Positions 17,460 through 25,703 of a stretch of 64,000 nt of DNA are shown here, piece by piece (positions within the stretch are counted from its first letter, which is position 1; each line of letters begins with the position of its first letter). This stretch comes from JBBQVS01 sp964250765 (GTDB taxonomy: Bacteria; Chloroflexota; Ktedonobacteria; Ktedonobacterales; Ktedonobacteraceae). Where the stretch lies: NCBI GenBank assembly GCA_964250765.1, contig CAXUHF010000004.1:17981-81980 (forward strand), in the 5' to 3' direction. Under the pieces are notes generated by a model. The model was not told the origin of the DNA and did no database searches. It saw only the letters and a list, made by a program, of their open reading frames with translations. The position numbers were made by a program, and so were the translations under genes.

Positions 17460-19070
17460 TTACAAAGAATAGATGTGCAATTTGCCTGCACCAGTTCCAA
17501 TGACAACATAGTTGCCATAGATCGCTGGTCCAATGTTGACGATATCGGCGGCCTGTGCGCCGCGTGGGGGCGTACCAAGATCGTTCGCCTGCCAGAGTAG
17601 TTGTCCAGAAAGCGCATTGAAGGCGTACAATGCGGCGGAGTTTGTCGTGACAAAAACGACACCGTTGACAATAGCAGGAGAACTAAGCGCAACCTCCCGT
17701 GGATTGGCGTACATCGGTTGACCAGGAATGTTATAACGCTTGACGCCATCCGTTCCAACAACGGTAGGCCAGACATCATGCAGTGTTATCCAATCAAGTG
17801 CACGTATAAATGGTGTTGTATGTGTATCAATACTGGGATGTGTTGGGTCTTGCCAGCCCCCCAAACCCACAAAAATGCGTCCCTGACCAGCATCCACGGC
17901 GGCAGTACTATAAACACCTGCATGGTTTTCTGTTAGGTCCGGTGTATGCACATCAATGGTAGGAACTGGTCTGCTTCCATCACCAGGAAAGCCATCACCT
18001 CCAAGTTTAGGTAGCAATTGACGTCGTTTCAGGCACTTCATAGTCGTAGCATCAAGCAAAAAGAATGAACCATTTTTACAGCCAATCGCAAGCATCTCCA
18101 CGCCTCCCTGTGAGAACAACATAGGACCGGGAGGCACATCAGCATCGAGATCATCTGGACGATAGCTATCAGCCTGCACCTGCTGAAAGAAGCCTTTAAA
18201 AACTCCGGTATCAGCATCAAGAGACAATACACCACAAGAATAGGAGTCTCTGGGAAGAGGACCATCGGGATCAGCATTGCCTGTTCCCACATAGATACGA
18301 TTCAATTTTCTACTATAAGCGCACGACGACCAGACGGAGGCACCCTTGGAGGGTGGATCAGTGGTAGCATGAATATAACTGTGTGGAACAGAACCGCTTA
18401 CCGCCGACTTTGGCAACACGTTAGGGCTGTTTTCGGCTGGGCCAGCAAATTTATTCGTACAGAACACCCAAATAACATGACCTGTAGCTGCATCAATGCA
18501 ATAGACGAAACCAAACGCTACAATGTCGTCTTCCCCTAAACCAGTTCCCACGTACACCTTGCCGTTCACAACTAGAGGCGAGGTCCAGCAAGCCGTAGTT
18601 GGTCGGCTCATTGGTTGGTTATGCGCCAAGTCTACATTACGGAGGTCCGTCACCCACACCTGTTTCATTGTCGTCGCGTCAATACAATATATTTTTCCAT
18701 CCAGTGTCGAAGTATAGACCCTACTATTCACAACGGCTGGTGTCGCACCGATACCAGAATCCCAAACGCCTCCACCTGCAAATGGTATATGAAAAGTACC
18801 ATTTATAGTTCCCGTGCCAAGATCAACCTTATATAATGTCCCGCCACTCTTGCTACTTTTCGTTCCTACATATATCTTCCCCTGCACAATCGCAGGCACC
18901 GAAATAATAGGGTTGTCAAGAATAATTTTGTGCCGACTCACCAGATGCTGTACGGTAGAGGTGGTGATAGTGCTAGAACCAGCCGCGTTGCCACTGTGTC
19001 GCTCGTCGCCATGATACATCCACCAATCATTGGAGGGCGTGTTACCTATATCGGGAAGTGCGTCTGCCAT
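17460..19070 (-). CDS. PQQ-type beta-propeller protein, no visible signal peptide
   Basis: About 536 aa with repeated propeller blades of the form GKIYVGT..G.LYKVDLGTG, RVYTSTLDGKIYCIDATT, GKVYVGTGLG, RIYVGTGNADPDGP and LYAFNALSGQLLWQ. This matches the quinoprotein-dehydrogenase-like propellers. Known relatives are periplasmic alcohol or glucose dehydrogenases, or non-enzymatic scaffolds. ATG 19070 is chosen because GAAAGGA lies about 7 bases upstream; the longer frame to 19139 adds an unconserved stretch. Starting there, the protein has no hydrophobic leader, which is odd for a quinoprotein. Whether it binds PQQ is not known. Confidence 0.8.
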   Translation of the reverse strand: MADALPDIGNTPSNDWWMYHGDERHSGNAAGSSTITTSTVQHLVSRHKIILDNPIISVPAIVQGKIYVGTKSSKSGGTLYKVDLGTGTINGTFHIPFAGGGVWDSGIGATPAVVNSRVYTSTLDGKIYCIDATTMKQVWVTDLRNVDLAHNQPMSRPTTACWTSPLVVNGKVYVGTGLGEDDIVAFGFVYCIDAATGHVIWVFCTNKFAGPAENSPNVLPKSAVSGSVPHSYIHATTDPPSKGASVWSSCAYSRKLNRIYVGTGNADPDGPLPRDSYSCGVLSLDADTGVFKGFFQQVQADSYRPDDLDADVPPGPMLFSQGGVEMLAIGCKNGSFFLLDATTMKCLKRRQLLPKLGGDGFPGDGSRPVPTIDVHTPDLTENHAGVYSTAAVDAGQGRIFVGLGGWQDPTHPSIDTHTTPFIRALDWITLHDVWPTVVGTDGVKRYNIPGQPMYANPREVALSSPAIVNGVVFVTTNSAALYAFNALSGQLLWQANDLGTPPRGAQAADIVNIGPAIYGNYVVIGTGAGKLHIYSL

Positions 19071-19193
19071 AATCATTTCCTTTCGGTTAATGTAATAGGC
19101 CAACGATGCTAAAAAAGAGTCCATACAAAACTGTAGCATCTTTCCAAAGCAGACGTTTTCACTACAAGAATTTTACATACGGATGTCTGTGTA

Positions 19194-20168
19194 TTAGTGC
19201 GGCAACCATAACGTCACGGCGTATTCTATGTGCCAGAGGGTGAGGCCGAGTGTGACGAGGGCGATACAGATGTGCAGGATGCGCCAGTAGCGAATGATGT
19301 AACGAAAGAATTGTTCACGCTGCAATGCTTGCTGTACATCTTCAATGGCAGCTATCTGCGCCTGTGCTCCTGGAATGAGGGCACCGGGTTGGGCAAGCGC
19401 ACTCTTCCTATCGGGCACAAAACGATAGTGTTGCTCGTTCCTGCTCAATTCCTGTGGAGTCTCTTCTAACGAAATATAGGCGAGGTCCCATGAGGCTGCA
19501 CCGTTGTTTAGTGAACTCGTCGTCCCCTGTTTACCATTACGTATTGTATTAAAAGGAAGTTCTTGTCGCCCTTGCGCCTGAAACGGCTGTACCTCCTGTG
19601 TGTTGTAAACCACAATATCTTGTAGTTTCCGTGAGATAGTAGCGATACGGTCATCACCCTGTACCGTCAACGCTTTTTGCACCTCTTGAGTGATGAGACG
19701 CGGCATGAAGTGGTCGAGCGCACGACCAATAAAGCCACTAACAACCATTGCGATCATGCCATACAAAGCAAATGTGCCAGTACGCGGATTGAAGTTGCCA
19801 AAGGAATGCATAAAGAGCAGTACCAATGCCATGATAGCAAAGGCCATATGCCATTGTAATGATGCATTGAGTTTGCCGATAGCGCGTTTTCGTGAGCGAC
19901 GATGAAGTGTATATAATACTCCTGCACAGGCAAAACAGAGTGTGCCAGCAATCGCAAAGGCTAGCCCTACTGTACTATCTGGATAAGGATCGCTTCCATT
20001 TCGGCTGTACCACACGTATCCGGTTCCGCTCACTGCGATAACGAAGATTGTCACAAGCATGGTTTTTATGCGTACAGGTGTGAGATACGAGAAAAACCAC
20101 GGGTATCCTCTTTCACTATTTTTGTTGCTACGCCCATTATTGTCTTGTTCAAATGAGTCTTCATACAT
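19194..20168 (-). CDS. Cytochrome-b561/ferric-reductase-like membrane protein
   Basis: A 324-aa protein with about five hydrophobic helices (near residues 35-55, 65-90, 105-125, 135-155 and 290-318) and a long hydrophilic loop from about 160 to 285. Histidines placed within helices, WHMAFAIMALVLLFMH and ILHICIALVTLGLTLWH, are 13-14 residues apart, as expected for bis-heme b ligation. It is the last gene of a tight operon, 3 bases behind the ferredoxin, and probably passes electrons between the ferredoxin and the membrane quinone or an acceptor. The exact family is not recognised. Confidence 0.7.
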   Translation of the reverse strand: MYEDSFEQDNNGRSNKNSERGYPWFFSYLTPVRIKTMLVTIFVIAVSGTGYVWYSRNGSDPYPDSTVGLAFAIAGTLCFACAGVLYTLHRRSRKRAIGKLNASLQWHMAFAIMALVLLFMHSFGNFNPRTGTFALYGMIAMVVSGFIGRALDHFMPRLITQEVQKALTVQGDDRIATISRKLQDIVVYNTQEVQPFQAQGRQELPFNTIRNGKQGTTSSLNNGAASWDLAYISLEETPQELSRNEQHYRFVPDRKSALAQPGALIPGAQAQIAAIEDVQQALQREQFFRYIIRYWRILHICIALVTLGLTLWHIEYAVTLWLPH

Positions 20169-20171
20169 GCG

Positions 20172-20465
20172 CTACTGCTCCTGTCCAGATTGCAGAAGGC
20201 GCACTTTGAGCCACATCATCATTGCATCGCGATGTAGGCCAACGGGACAAGGAGCAACACATGCCCCACATTGATAGCAGGAACGCGTAAAGCGTGCAAC
20301 GGCTGGTGAAATTTGTCCAGAGATCGTCTCGCGGTTGAGTACATCAATCGTAATTGGCTCAGCTATCGCAGGACAAGCAATCAGGCATTCATTGCAACCA
20401 ATACAGGCATGAATCTCCTGTACCACTTGTGGACCTGTTTTGTGGAGAAGTGCGGATTTAAACAT
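20172..20465 (-). CDS. Dicluster 4Fe-4S ferredoxin, HdrC/GlpC-like
   Basis: A 97-aa protein with two cluster motifs: CIGCNECLIACP at about residues 21-32 and CYQCGACVAPCP at about 63-74. The spacing between them and the C-terminal helix resemble HdrC-type ferredoxins that link flavoproteins to membrane cytochromes. Its ATG follows the stop codon of the FAD protein without any spacer (TAG then ATG) and its end is 3 bases from the membrane protein start. Confidence 0.88.
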   Translation of the reverse strand: MFKSALLHKTGPQVVQEIHACIGCNECLIACPAIAEPITIDVLNRETISGQISPAVARFTRSCYQCGACVAPCPVGLHRDAMMMWLKVRLLQSGQEQ

Positions 20466-22277
20466 CTAACGTCCCTTCTTGTGCTGCTCGTCGGTGCCAT
20501 ATGCCCATAATTTGCCTGATCGTTGACGTTTTGGCTCGTTTGAAGGCTGAGAAATTGGTGTCGGTTCCTCTTTACGTTGTGCATCTGGAGCATAAGACCA
20601 GAGCTTACCTGACACACGTCCTTCACGCGCAATTGTTGACTCAATAACGCTTCCATTCCTAGATGGAAGATTGCCTGTAAACGGCCCGATCTCCTCTTCT
20701 ACTGCATCAGGTGTTCTTTGAGAGGCACGCATTGTATTAAGCGGCTCTGTTTGATGCAATGGTTGTGAATACGACCGCAAACTATCGGTATCACGTTCAA
20801 TCTGTAGCAATGGGTCTGTCTGTACAATATCTGAAGATGGTAACATACGTGTAGGTTGGCTCTGCGCGATACCCGGAATGCGTACAGGTTGTCGCTGTCC
20901 ATCGGCACTACCTGTGGTAAATGCGGCAGGTAGCGAGGGAAGGGCCTTTGTTGTAAGCATGCCATGCGCGTTGAGCGCGTGTTGCTGAGAGAGATACTTC
21001 CGTGCATCAAAGGTACCTTTCAGCAGAGCTTTCGTAATCATGTGTACCGAGTGTCCCTCGTCAATGATGCGTTTAATTGCTAGGCTATCGGGTTGTCTTG
21101 TTCCAAGCGAGAGATACCCAACAAGTCGATCATCAACAATTGCCATGCGTCGATACCCACCCATACTCGTATCAGTCAACGTTGTCACCTTGTCATGCAA
21201 ACTGAGCGGATTGCCCACAGTGAGCATAGATAGCTCACCTAGATGTGTTGCGTGCCACTGCACCCCAAAGGGTTCGCTTGCTAACTCCTCATGTCCTGTC
21301 ATTACCGCCGCAACGGTGCGCCCTTGCGAGACAGCTGCATACCACTGTGCCCGCGTCTCATATGTTCCAGTCAAAGGATTTTTGAGTGCCGCAACATCAC
21401 CAGCCGCGTAGATGTCACGCACACTTGTATGCAATTGATCATCAACGAGAATACCACGCTTTTGACGCATAGGCAGTGTGCAACGCTGGGCTAAAGTCAT
21501 AACAGGCTGCGTTCCTGTGCAGGAGAGTACTAATTGACAGGGAATCATCTCCTGGTGATTGGTAATGACACCAACAACGCTCCCGATTCTTCCAACGACA
21601 CCAACAACCTCCGTCTCGGTAGAGATAGTCACGCCTGCACGTCGGATACGTGATAGCACCATTTTTGATGCCGGATCATCAAGAACGCGCGGCATAAAGG
21701 TGTCGCTACGGATAAGCCAGTTGACATGAATGCCCCAATGGATCAGACTCATCACCGTTTCTATCGCATGCGCACCACCACCAACAACCACCGCCTCACT
21801 GACCTCAGCAAGACGCCGCCGCAAGTTCAGATAATCCTGTAGGCGATGTAGTGTCATCACGCCGTCGAAGTCACGCCCTGGCAAGTCTTCCACTAGCCCT
21901 GTAGGTGTACTACCCGTTGCGAGCAAGAGCGAACCATAGCCAAAACCACGTCCACCATCCAGCATGACATACTTGCTTTGTGCATGAATCTCCTCCACAT
22001 GTGCCGTCACGACATAGATACGCTCAGAACGCTCCGTCCCTGCGGGATGTGCGAGCAATTGTTCACGCTCCAATTTTCCTACGGCGAATTGTTTTAAGGC
22101 AGGAGTATGAATTGTTGGATGGATTTGGTCCGTGATAATAGCTATGCTTTTCTCCGGCGCGAGACTTCTTGCCTCTAGTGCCGCAGTCAAACCAGCAATT
22201 CCATTGCCAACGATAACAATATCTGCTTGCTCTAAATATGGTTGTTGTATTGCAAGCCCTCTATCATTTTTATACAT
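20466..22277 (-). CDS. FAD/NAD(P)-dependent oxidoreductase with disordered tail carrying two GKLW motifs
   Basis: A 603-aa protein. Residues about 15-400 form a pyridine-nucleotide-disulfide-type reductase: the first dinucleotide fold is VIVGNGIAGLTAAL, the second VVVGGGAHAIETV, and the FAD site is DIYAAGDVAAL. No redox-active Cys pair is present, as in NirB-, rubredoxin- or NDH-like reductases. From about 440 on the sequence becomes polar and low in conservation. It ends with two related motifs, SGKLWSYAPDAQRKE and SGKLWAYGTDEQHKK, about 30 residues apart. The tail may dock partners. The gene leads a tight operon with the ferredoxin and the membrane cytochrome. Confidence 0.82.
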   Translation of the reverse strand: MYKNDRGLAIQQPYLEQADIVIVGNGIAGLTAALEARSLAPEKSIAIITDQIHPTIHTPALKQFAVGKLEREQLLAHPAGTERSERIYVVTAHVEEIHAQSKYVMLDGGRGFGYGSLLLATGSTPTGLVEDLPGRDFDGVMTLHRLQDYLNLRRRLAEVSEAVVVGGGAHAIETVMSLIHWGIHVNWLIRSDTFMPRVLDDPASKMVLSRIRRAGVTISTETEVVGVVGRIGSVVGVITNHQEMIPCQLVLSCTGTQPVMTLAQRCTLPMRQKRGILVDDQLHTSVRDIYAAGDVAALKNPLTGTYETRAQWYAAVSQGRTVAAVMTGHEELASEPFGVQWHATHLGELSMLTVGNPLSLHDKVTTLTDTSMGGYRRMAIVDDRLVGYLSLGTRQPDSLAIKRIIDEGHSVHMITKALLKGTFDARKYLSQQHALNAHGMLTTKALPSLPAAFTTGSADGQRQPVRIPGIAQSQPTRMLPSSDIVQTDPLLQIERDTDSLRSYSQPLHQTEPLNTMRASQRTPDAVEEEIGPFTGNLPSRNGSVIESTIAREGRVSGKLWSYAPDAQRKEEPTPISQPSNEPKRQRSGKLWAYGTDEQHKKGR

Positions 22278-22319
22278 TACAGTCTGCCTCTTGCTCTCAA
22301 AAAATTTATCTGACGCATC

Positions 22320-22646
22320 CTAATCCACGTCCAATGCGAGAAATATGTTGTTTGCCTCTTCCACATAATACACATCGGTATGCGCCTTCTCAGATTTATG
22401 GCGTACCATATGATTAAGTGCCGCTCTACACTGCTCCGAGCATTGAAAGCGTACTTGTTTCCCATTAGCAGTCTTCAATGTAAAGCTCATGTCAGAGATA
22501 GTCATAATCGTACCGGCATCATGCTCTGCTGTCACACTATGCGTCATCTCTGGTCCGACAAGGGCCACACTCCCTATGCCAATAAGAGCAAAACATCCAA
22601 TAAGGAGAAGCACAAAAACGGCTGCTGTTATGCGAGGAAAGGTCAT
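22320..22646 (-). CDS. Small membrane-anchored extracytoplasmic protein
   Basis: About 108 aa from ATG 22646 (MTFPRITAA). One N-terminal helix (AAVFVLLLIGCFALIGIG) anchors a polar domain with a short beta pattern (TIMTISDMSFTLKTANGKQVRF) and a Cys pair CSEQC. AGGATGG lies about 7 bases upstream; an ATG four codons further up (22658) is also possible. It precedes the electron-transfer operon by 42 bases, so it may belong to it. I do not recognise the family. The Cys pair could bind metal or be redox-active. Confidence 0.6.
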   Translation of the reverse strand: MTFPRITAAVFVLLLIGCFALIGIGSVALVGPEMTHSVTAEHDAGTIMTISDMSFTLKTANGKQVRFQCSEQCRAALNHMVRHKSEKAHTDVYYVEEANNIFLALDVD

Positions 22647-22909
22647 ATGCGCTACCATCCTGCCAGTTTTTTCTCTATCTACACTGTGGGTATATACCAG
22701 CACAGCACTTTTTTTCTGTATAGCAAATAGTATTCGATACCATTGGCTAACATATATGCTATTGTATATCAGCACGTTTCTATTAGCGCGACGTTTCGCA
22801 TAAATTAGCCTAAATGTCTTATTAAAAGATAGAGGCACAACCGCGCTGAGAGAATTTGGAACTGTGTATTGATTTTTTTGCTCCCTAGCTCGACAATTAC
22901 GTTTCTTTC

Positions 22910-23236
22910 ATGTTACACTTGATACAAGGATATAGGGAGGATATAGATACTGTGGCAATAGAAGATTCTCCTATCTTTCGGGAGATACTACAAGAAGGCT
23001 TAGTGAAGGGACGCGAGGAAGGCATAGGGGAGGGACGTTTAACTGCGACTCGACATATCCTGCTAATTTTGACGGAGAAACGCTTTCCTGCTCTCGCATC
23101 TTTAGCGCAAAAGCAGGCAGCACTTATTGATGATGTTGAGTTGCTTAATGAAATGATTGTCTCTATTGGTCCGGCACGTACTGAGGGAGAAGTTTATGAC
23201 ATGCTGCGAGGCCAAGACAAGTTATCGGCTGAATAG
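22910..23236 (+). pseudogene. C-terminal remnant of an Rpn-family PD-(D/E)XK nuclease/transposase-like protein
   Basis: Only the C-terminal part typical of these proteins is present: the repeated charged KGREEGIGEGR stretch followed by a helical end of the form LASLAQKQAALIDDVELLNEMIVSIG. The catalytic nuclease domain (about 200 residues) is absent and upstream sequence contains no trace of it. No ribosome site is visible. It is best read as a truncated gene. Confidence 0.65.
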
Positions 23237-23253
23237 GAATGGAGGAGATAAAC

Positions 23254-23586
23254 ATGGCAACATACTATGATCCAAAGGACCTAGCACATTTCCCTGATAT
23301 GGGCAAGGATGCACCCGAACTCTGGAACAAGTTTCTGGCATGGTATAACGCGGTTTTCGAGGAAGGCGCGCTTTCTGAGCGTGAGAAGGCATTGATTGCG
23401 TTAGCAGTTGCCCATACGGTTCAATGTCCTTATTGTATCGACGCATACAGTTCTGCCTGTCTGGAAAAGGGATCGGACATTGAGCAGATGACGGAAGCGG
23501 TGCATGTCGCTGCGGCTATTCGTGGCGGTTCATCGCTTGTTCACGGCGTTCAAATGCGTGACCACGTACACAAAGTCTCGATGTAG
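23254..23586 (+). CDS. Arsenosugar-pathway-associated AhpD/CMD-like protein
   Basis: A 110-aa carboxymuconolactone-decarboxylase-fold protein with the AhpD-type redox motif VQCPYCIDAY near residue 55. The start is fixed by GGAGGAG 6 bases upstream of ATG 23254, which gives MATYYDPKDLAHF. This small protein is known as the partner gene of ArsS (arsenosugar biosynthesis-associated peroxidase-like). It lies 11 bases ahead of arsS, so they are one transcript. The reaction is unproven; peroxidase-like disulfide chemistry is inferred from the CxxC. Confidence 0.88.
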   Translation: MATYYDPKDLAHFPDMGKDAPELWNKFLAWYNAVFEEGALSEREKALIALAVAHTVQCPYCIDAYSSACLEKGSDIEQMTEAVHVAAAIRGGSSLVHGVQMRDHVHKVSM

Positions 23587-23597
23587 GTAGGTACTGC

Positions 23598-24641
23598 ATG
23601 GCAAAAATTCTTCCAACACTACGCAAGCTCGATTCTCCACTTGCCAACACAAAAGAGCAACGGCATATTCTCGAAACATTGCCACTACGCTCCTTTGGAG
23701 ACACGGCAGCAAGTGCTGGACATCTACCACTCAAAGCCGTAGGTGTCAGTATTCTGCAGATCAATGTAGGTAAGCGATGTAACCAAACGTGTGCTCATTG
23801 TCATGTCGATGCTGGACCAGATCGTAAAGAGGTTATGCCACGCGACGTGTTGAACGCATGTCTGGATTTTCTTGCACAAACCGACATTCCTACGCTCGAT
23901 ATCACAGGTGGTGCCCCAGAGATGCACCCGCACTTCCGCGAGATCGTCGAACGTGCGACAGCATTGGGTCGGCATGTTATCGACCGTTGTAATCTCACCA
24001 TCACGCGCCTCCCTAACTACTCGTATCTCCCAGAGTTTCTCGCCAAACACTCCGTCGAGATCATCGCGTCGCTACCGTCCTATGCGCTCAAGCAGACCGA
24101 TACGCAACGTGGTGATGGCGTGTTTGAAGACTCTATTGCTGCTTTACGACATCTGAACGCGCTTGGCTATGGGAAAGAAGGCACGGGGCTTTCACTCAGT
24201 CTGGTAACAAACCCCGTTGGAGCTTTTCTGCCAGCAAGCCAGCAGTCGTTGGAAAAAGATTGGAAGCGTCAACTTAAACGACGCTATGCAATCGACTTCA
24301 ACAATCTATACACCATCACGAACATGCCGATTAGCCGTTATCTGGACTTCTTAATACGTTCAGGTAATCTTAAAGCATACATGGAGAAGCTGATTACAGC
24401 CTTCAATCCGGCAGCAGTTGATGGTGTAATGTGTCGCACAACGCTTTCCGTGGGTTGGGATGGTCGCCTCTACGATTGTGATTTCAACCAGATGCTCGAC
24501 ATGCCTGTTGCGCCAACATCTCCACAAACCATCTTTGATGCAACTATCGAAGGATTGCGCGAACGCTCTATCATGATCGGGCAGCATTGCTATGGCTGTA
24601 CAGCCGGTGCTGGCTCCAGTTGCGGTGGTGCTACAACATAA
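23598..24641 (+). CDS. arsS: Radical SAM protein ArsS
   Basis: A 347-aa radical SAM enzyme. The [4Fe-4S] motif CNQTCAHC lies near residues 60-67, within INVGKRCNQTCAHCHVDAGP, followed by LDITGGAPEMHPHFR. The C-terminus carries further conserved cysteines (CRTT, YDCDFNQML, HCYGCTAGAGSSCGG), which mark the ArsS/SPASM-like family. ArsS acts in arsenosugar biosynthesis, thought to couple a nucleoside-derived group to methylated arsenic. It forms an operon with the AhpD-like partner. No arsM or ars resistance gene is visible nearby. Confidence 0.9.
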   Translation: MAKILPTLRKLDSPLANTKEQRHILETLPLRSFGDTAASAGHLPLKAVGVSILQINVGKRCNQTCAHCHVDAGPDRKEVMPRDVLNACLDFLAQTDIPTLDITGGAPEMHPHFREIVERATALGRHVIDRCNLTITRLPNYSYLPEFLAKHSVEIIASLPSYALKQTDTQRGDGVFEDSIAALRHLNALGYGKEGTGLSLSLVTNPVGAFLPASQQSLEKDWKRQLKRRYAIDFNNLYTITNMPISRYLDFLIRSGNLKAYMEKLITAFNPAAVDGVMCRTTLSVGWDGRLYDCDFNQMLDMPVAPTSPQTIFDATIEGLRERSIMIGQHCYGCTAGAGSSCGGATT

Positions 24642-24648
24642 CAATCCC

Positions 24649-24683
24649 TGTAGGGGTCTAATTATCAACAGCAGACCCCTACA
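24649..24683. terminator. Short TGTAGGG hairpin, copy A6 (terminator between convergent genes)
   Basis: TGTAGGGGTCT and AGACCCCTACA enclose 13 bases, which keep AATTAT of the full element. It looks like an internally deleted A element that now ends the convergent arsS and aldo/keto reductase genes. Confidence 0.75.
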
Positions 24684-24697
24684 AGAATTTTAAATGC

Positions 24698-25684
24698 TTA
24701 CCAGCGATTTTCTACTGTTGCTCGGATGCGCTGGTCATAGATCGCCTTGACCTTATGCATCGTTTCATCACTAAGAGCTGGTAATGACGCAGCCTGTGTA
24801 TTGTCTTCGGCCTGTTGTGGATTTTTCGCGCCAGCAATCACGGTTGTCACCTCTGGAAACATCAAAATCCAACGTAGGGCAAATTGCGCCATTGTTGCTC
24901 CCTGTGGCACAAGTGGACGTAATGCTTCAACCGCCTGTAGCCCTGTCTCATAATCAACGCCAGAAAAGGTTTCGCCAGCATCAAAGGACTCACCGTGACG
25001 GTTGAATTTGCGGTGGTCGCTCTCTGCGAACTGCGAGTCAGGACGGAATTTACCCGTGAGCAATCCACTCGCTAATGGCACGCGTACAATAATGCCGACC
25101 TTGCGCTCTCTCGCCGCCGCGAAAAACTGCTCGGACGGTTTGAAACGGAACATGTTAAAGATGATCTGAATGCTTTGCACGTTAGGAAAACGAATAGCTT
25201 TTAGAGCCTCCTCCACCGTCTCAACGCTGACTCCATAAGCGCGCACCTTGCCTTGCTGTACAAACTCGTCAAGAATACCAAACACTTCTGGCTGATCGTA
25301 GACTGCGGATGGTGGACAGTGCAGTTGCAGCAGGTCCAGTGCCTCCATCTCAAGATTATGCAGACTACGCTCGACAAAACTCGTCAGGTTTTGATGGTTG
25401 TACCCCTCCGCAACGTGTGGATTGAGACGACGACCAGCTTTTGTTGCGATGATCAGTTTTTCACTATGCTGCTTACGTACCTGTGCGATCAACTGTTCCG
25501 AATGTCCATCCCCGTATACATCGGCAGTATCAATGAAGTTGACCCCTAGCTCAATAGCTTTATGCAGGGCTGCAATCGACTCGGTATCATCCGTCTTGCC
25601 CCATGTATCGCCGCCGATGCCCCACGCGCCGAAACCCATCTCGGATACGTCCCATCCTGTTCGGCCTAAAGAACGATATTGCAT
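24698..25684 (-). CDS. Aldo/keto reductase
   Basis: A 328-aa TIM-barrel NADPH oxidoreductase. The family opening LGRTGWDVSEMGFGAWGIGG is followed by the catalytic tetrad region FIDTADVYGDGHSE (Asp and Tyr), IIATKAG (Lys) and LLQLHCP (His). The end TVIAGAKNPQQAEDN is the cofactor-phosphate-binding region. It reduces aldehydes or ketones; the substrate is unknown. AAAGGA precedes ATG by about 9 bases. A quinone-reductase gene follows the same direction 20 bases upstream, so they may be co-transcribed. Confidence 0.92.
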   Translation of the reverse strand: MQYRSLGRTGWDVSEMGFGAWGIGGDTWGKTDDTESIAALHKAIELGVNFIDTADVYGDGHSEQLIAQVRKQHSEKLIIATKAGRRLNPHVAEGYNHQNLTSFVERSLHNLEMEALDLLQLHCPPSAVYDQPEVFGILDEFVQQGKVRAYGVSVETVEEALKAIRFPNVQSIQIIFNMFRFKPSEQFFAAARERKVGIIVRVPLASGLLTGKFRPDSQFAESDHRKFNRHGESFDAGETFSGVDYETGLQAVEALRPLVPQGATMAQFALRWILMFPEVTTVIAGAKNPQQAEDNTQAASLPALSDETMHKVKAIYDQRIRATVENRW

Positions 25685-25703
25685 TGTTATATTCCTTTCT
25701 TTT

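Noticed and set aside
22910..23236. A small functional nuclease or toxin gene
   Set aside because: Only the C-terminal helical part of Rpn-like proteins is present, with no catalytic domain and no ribosome site.
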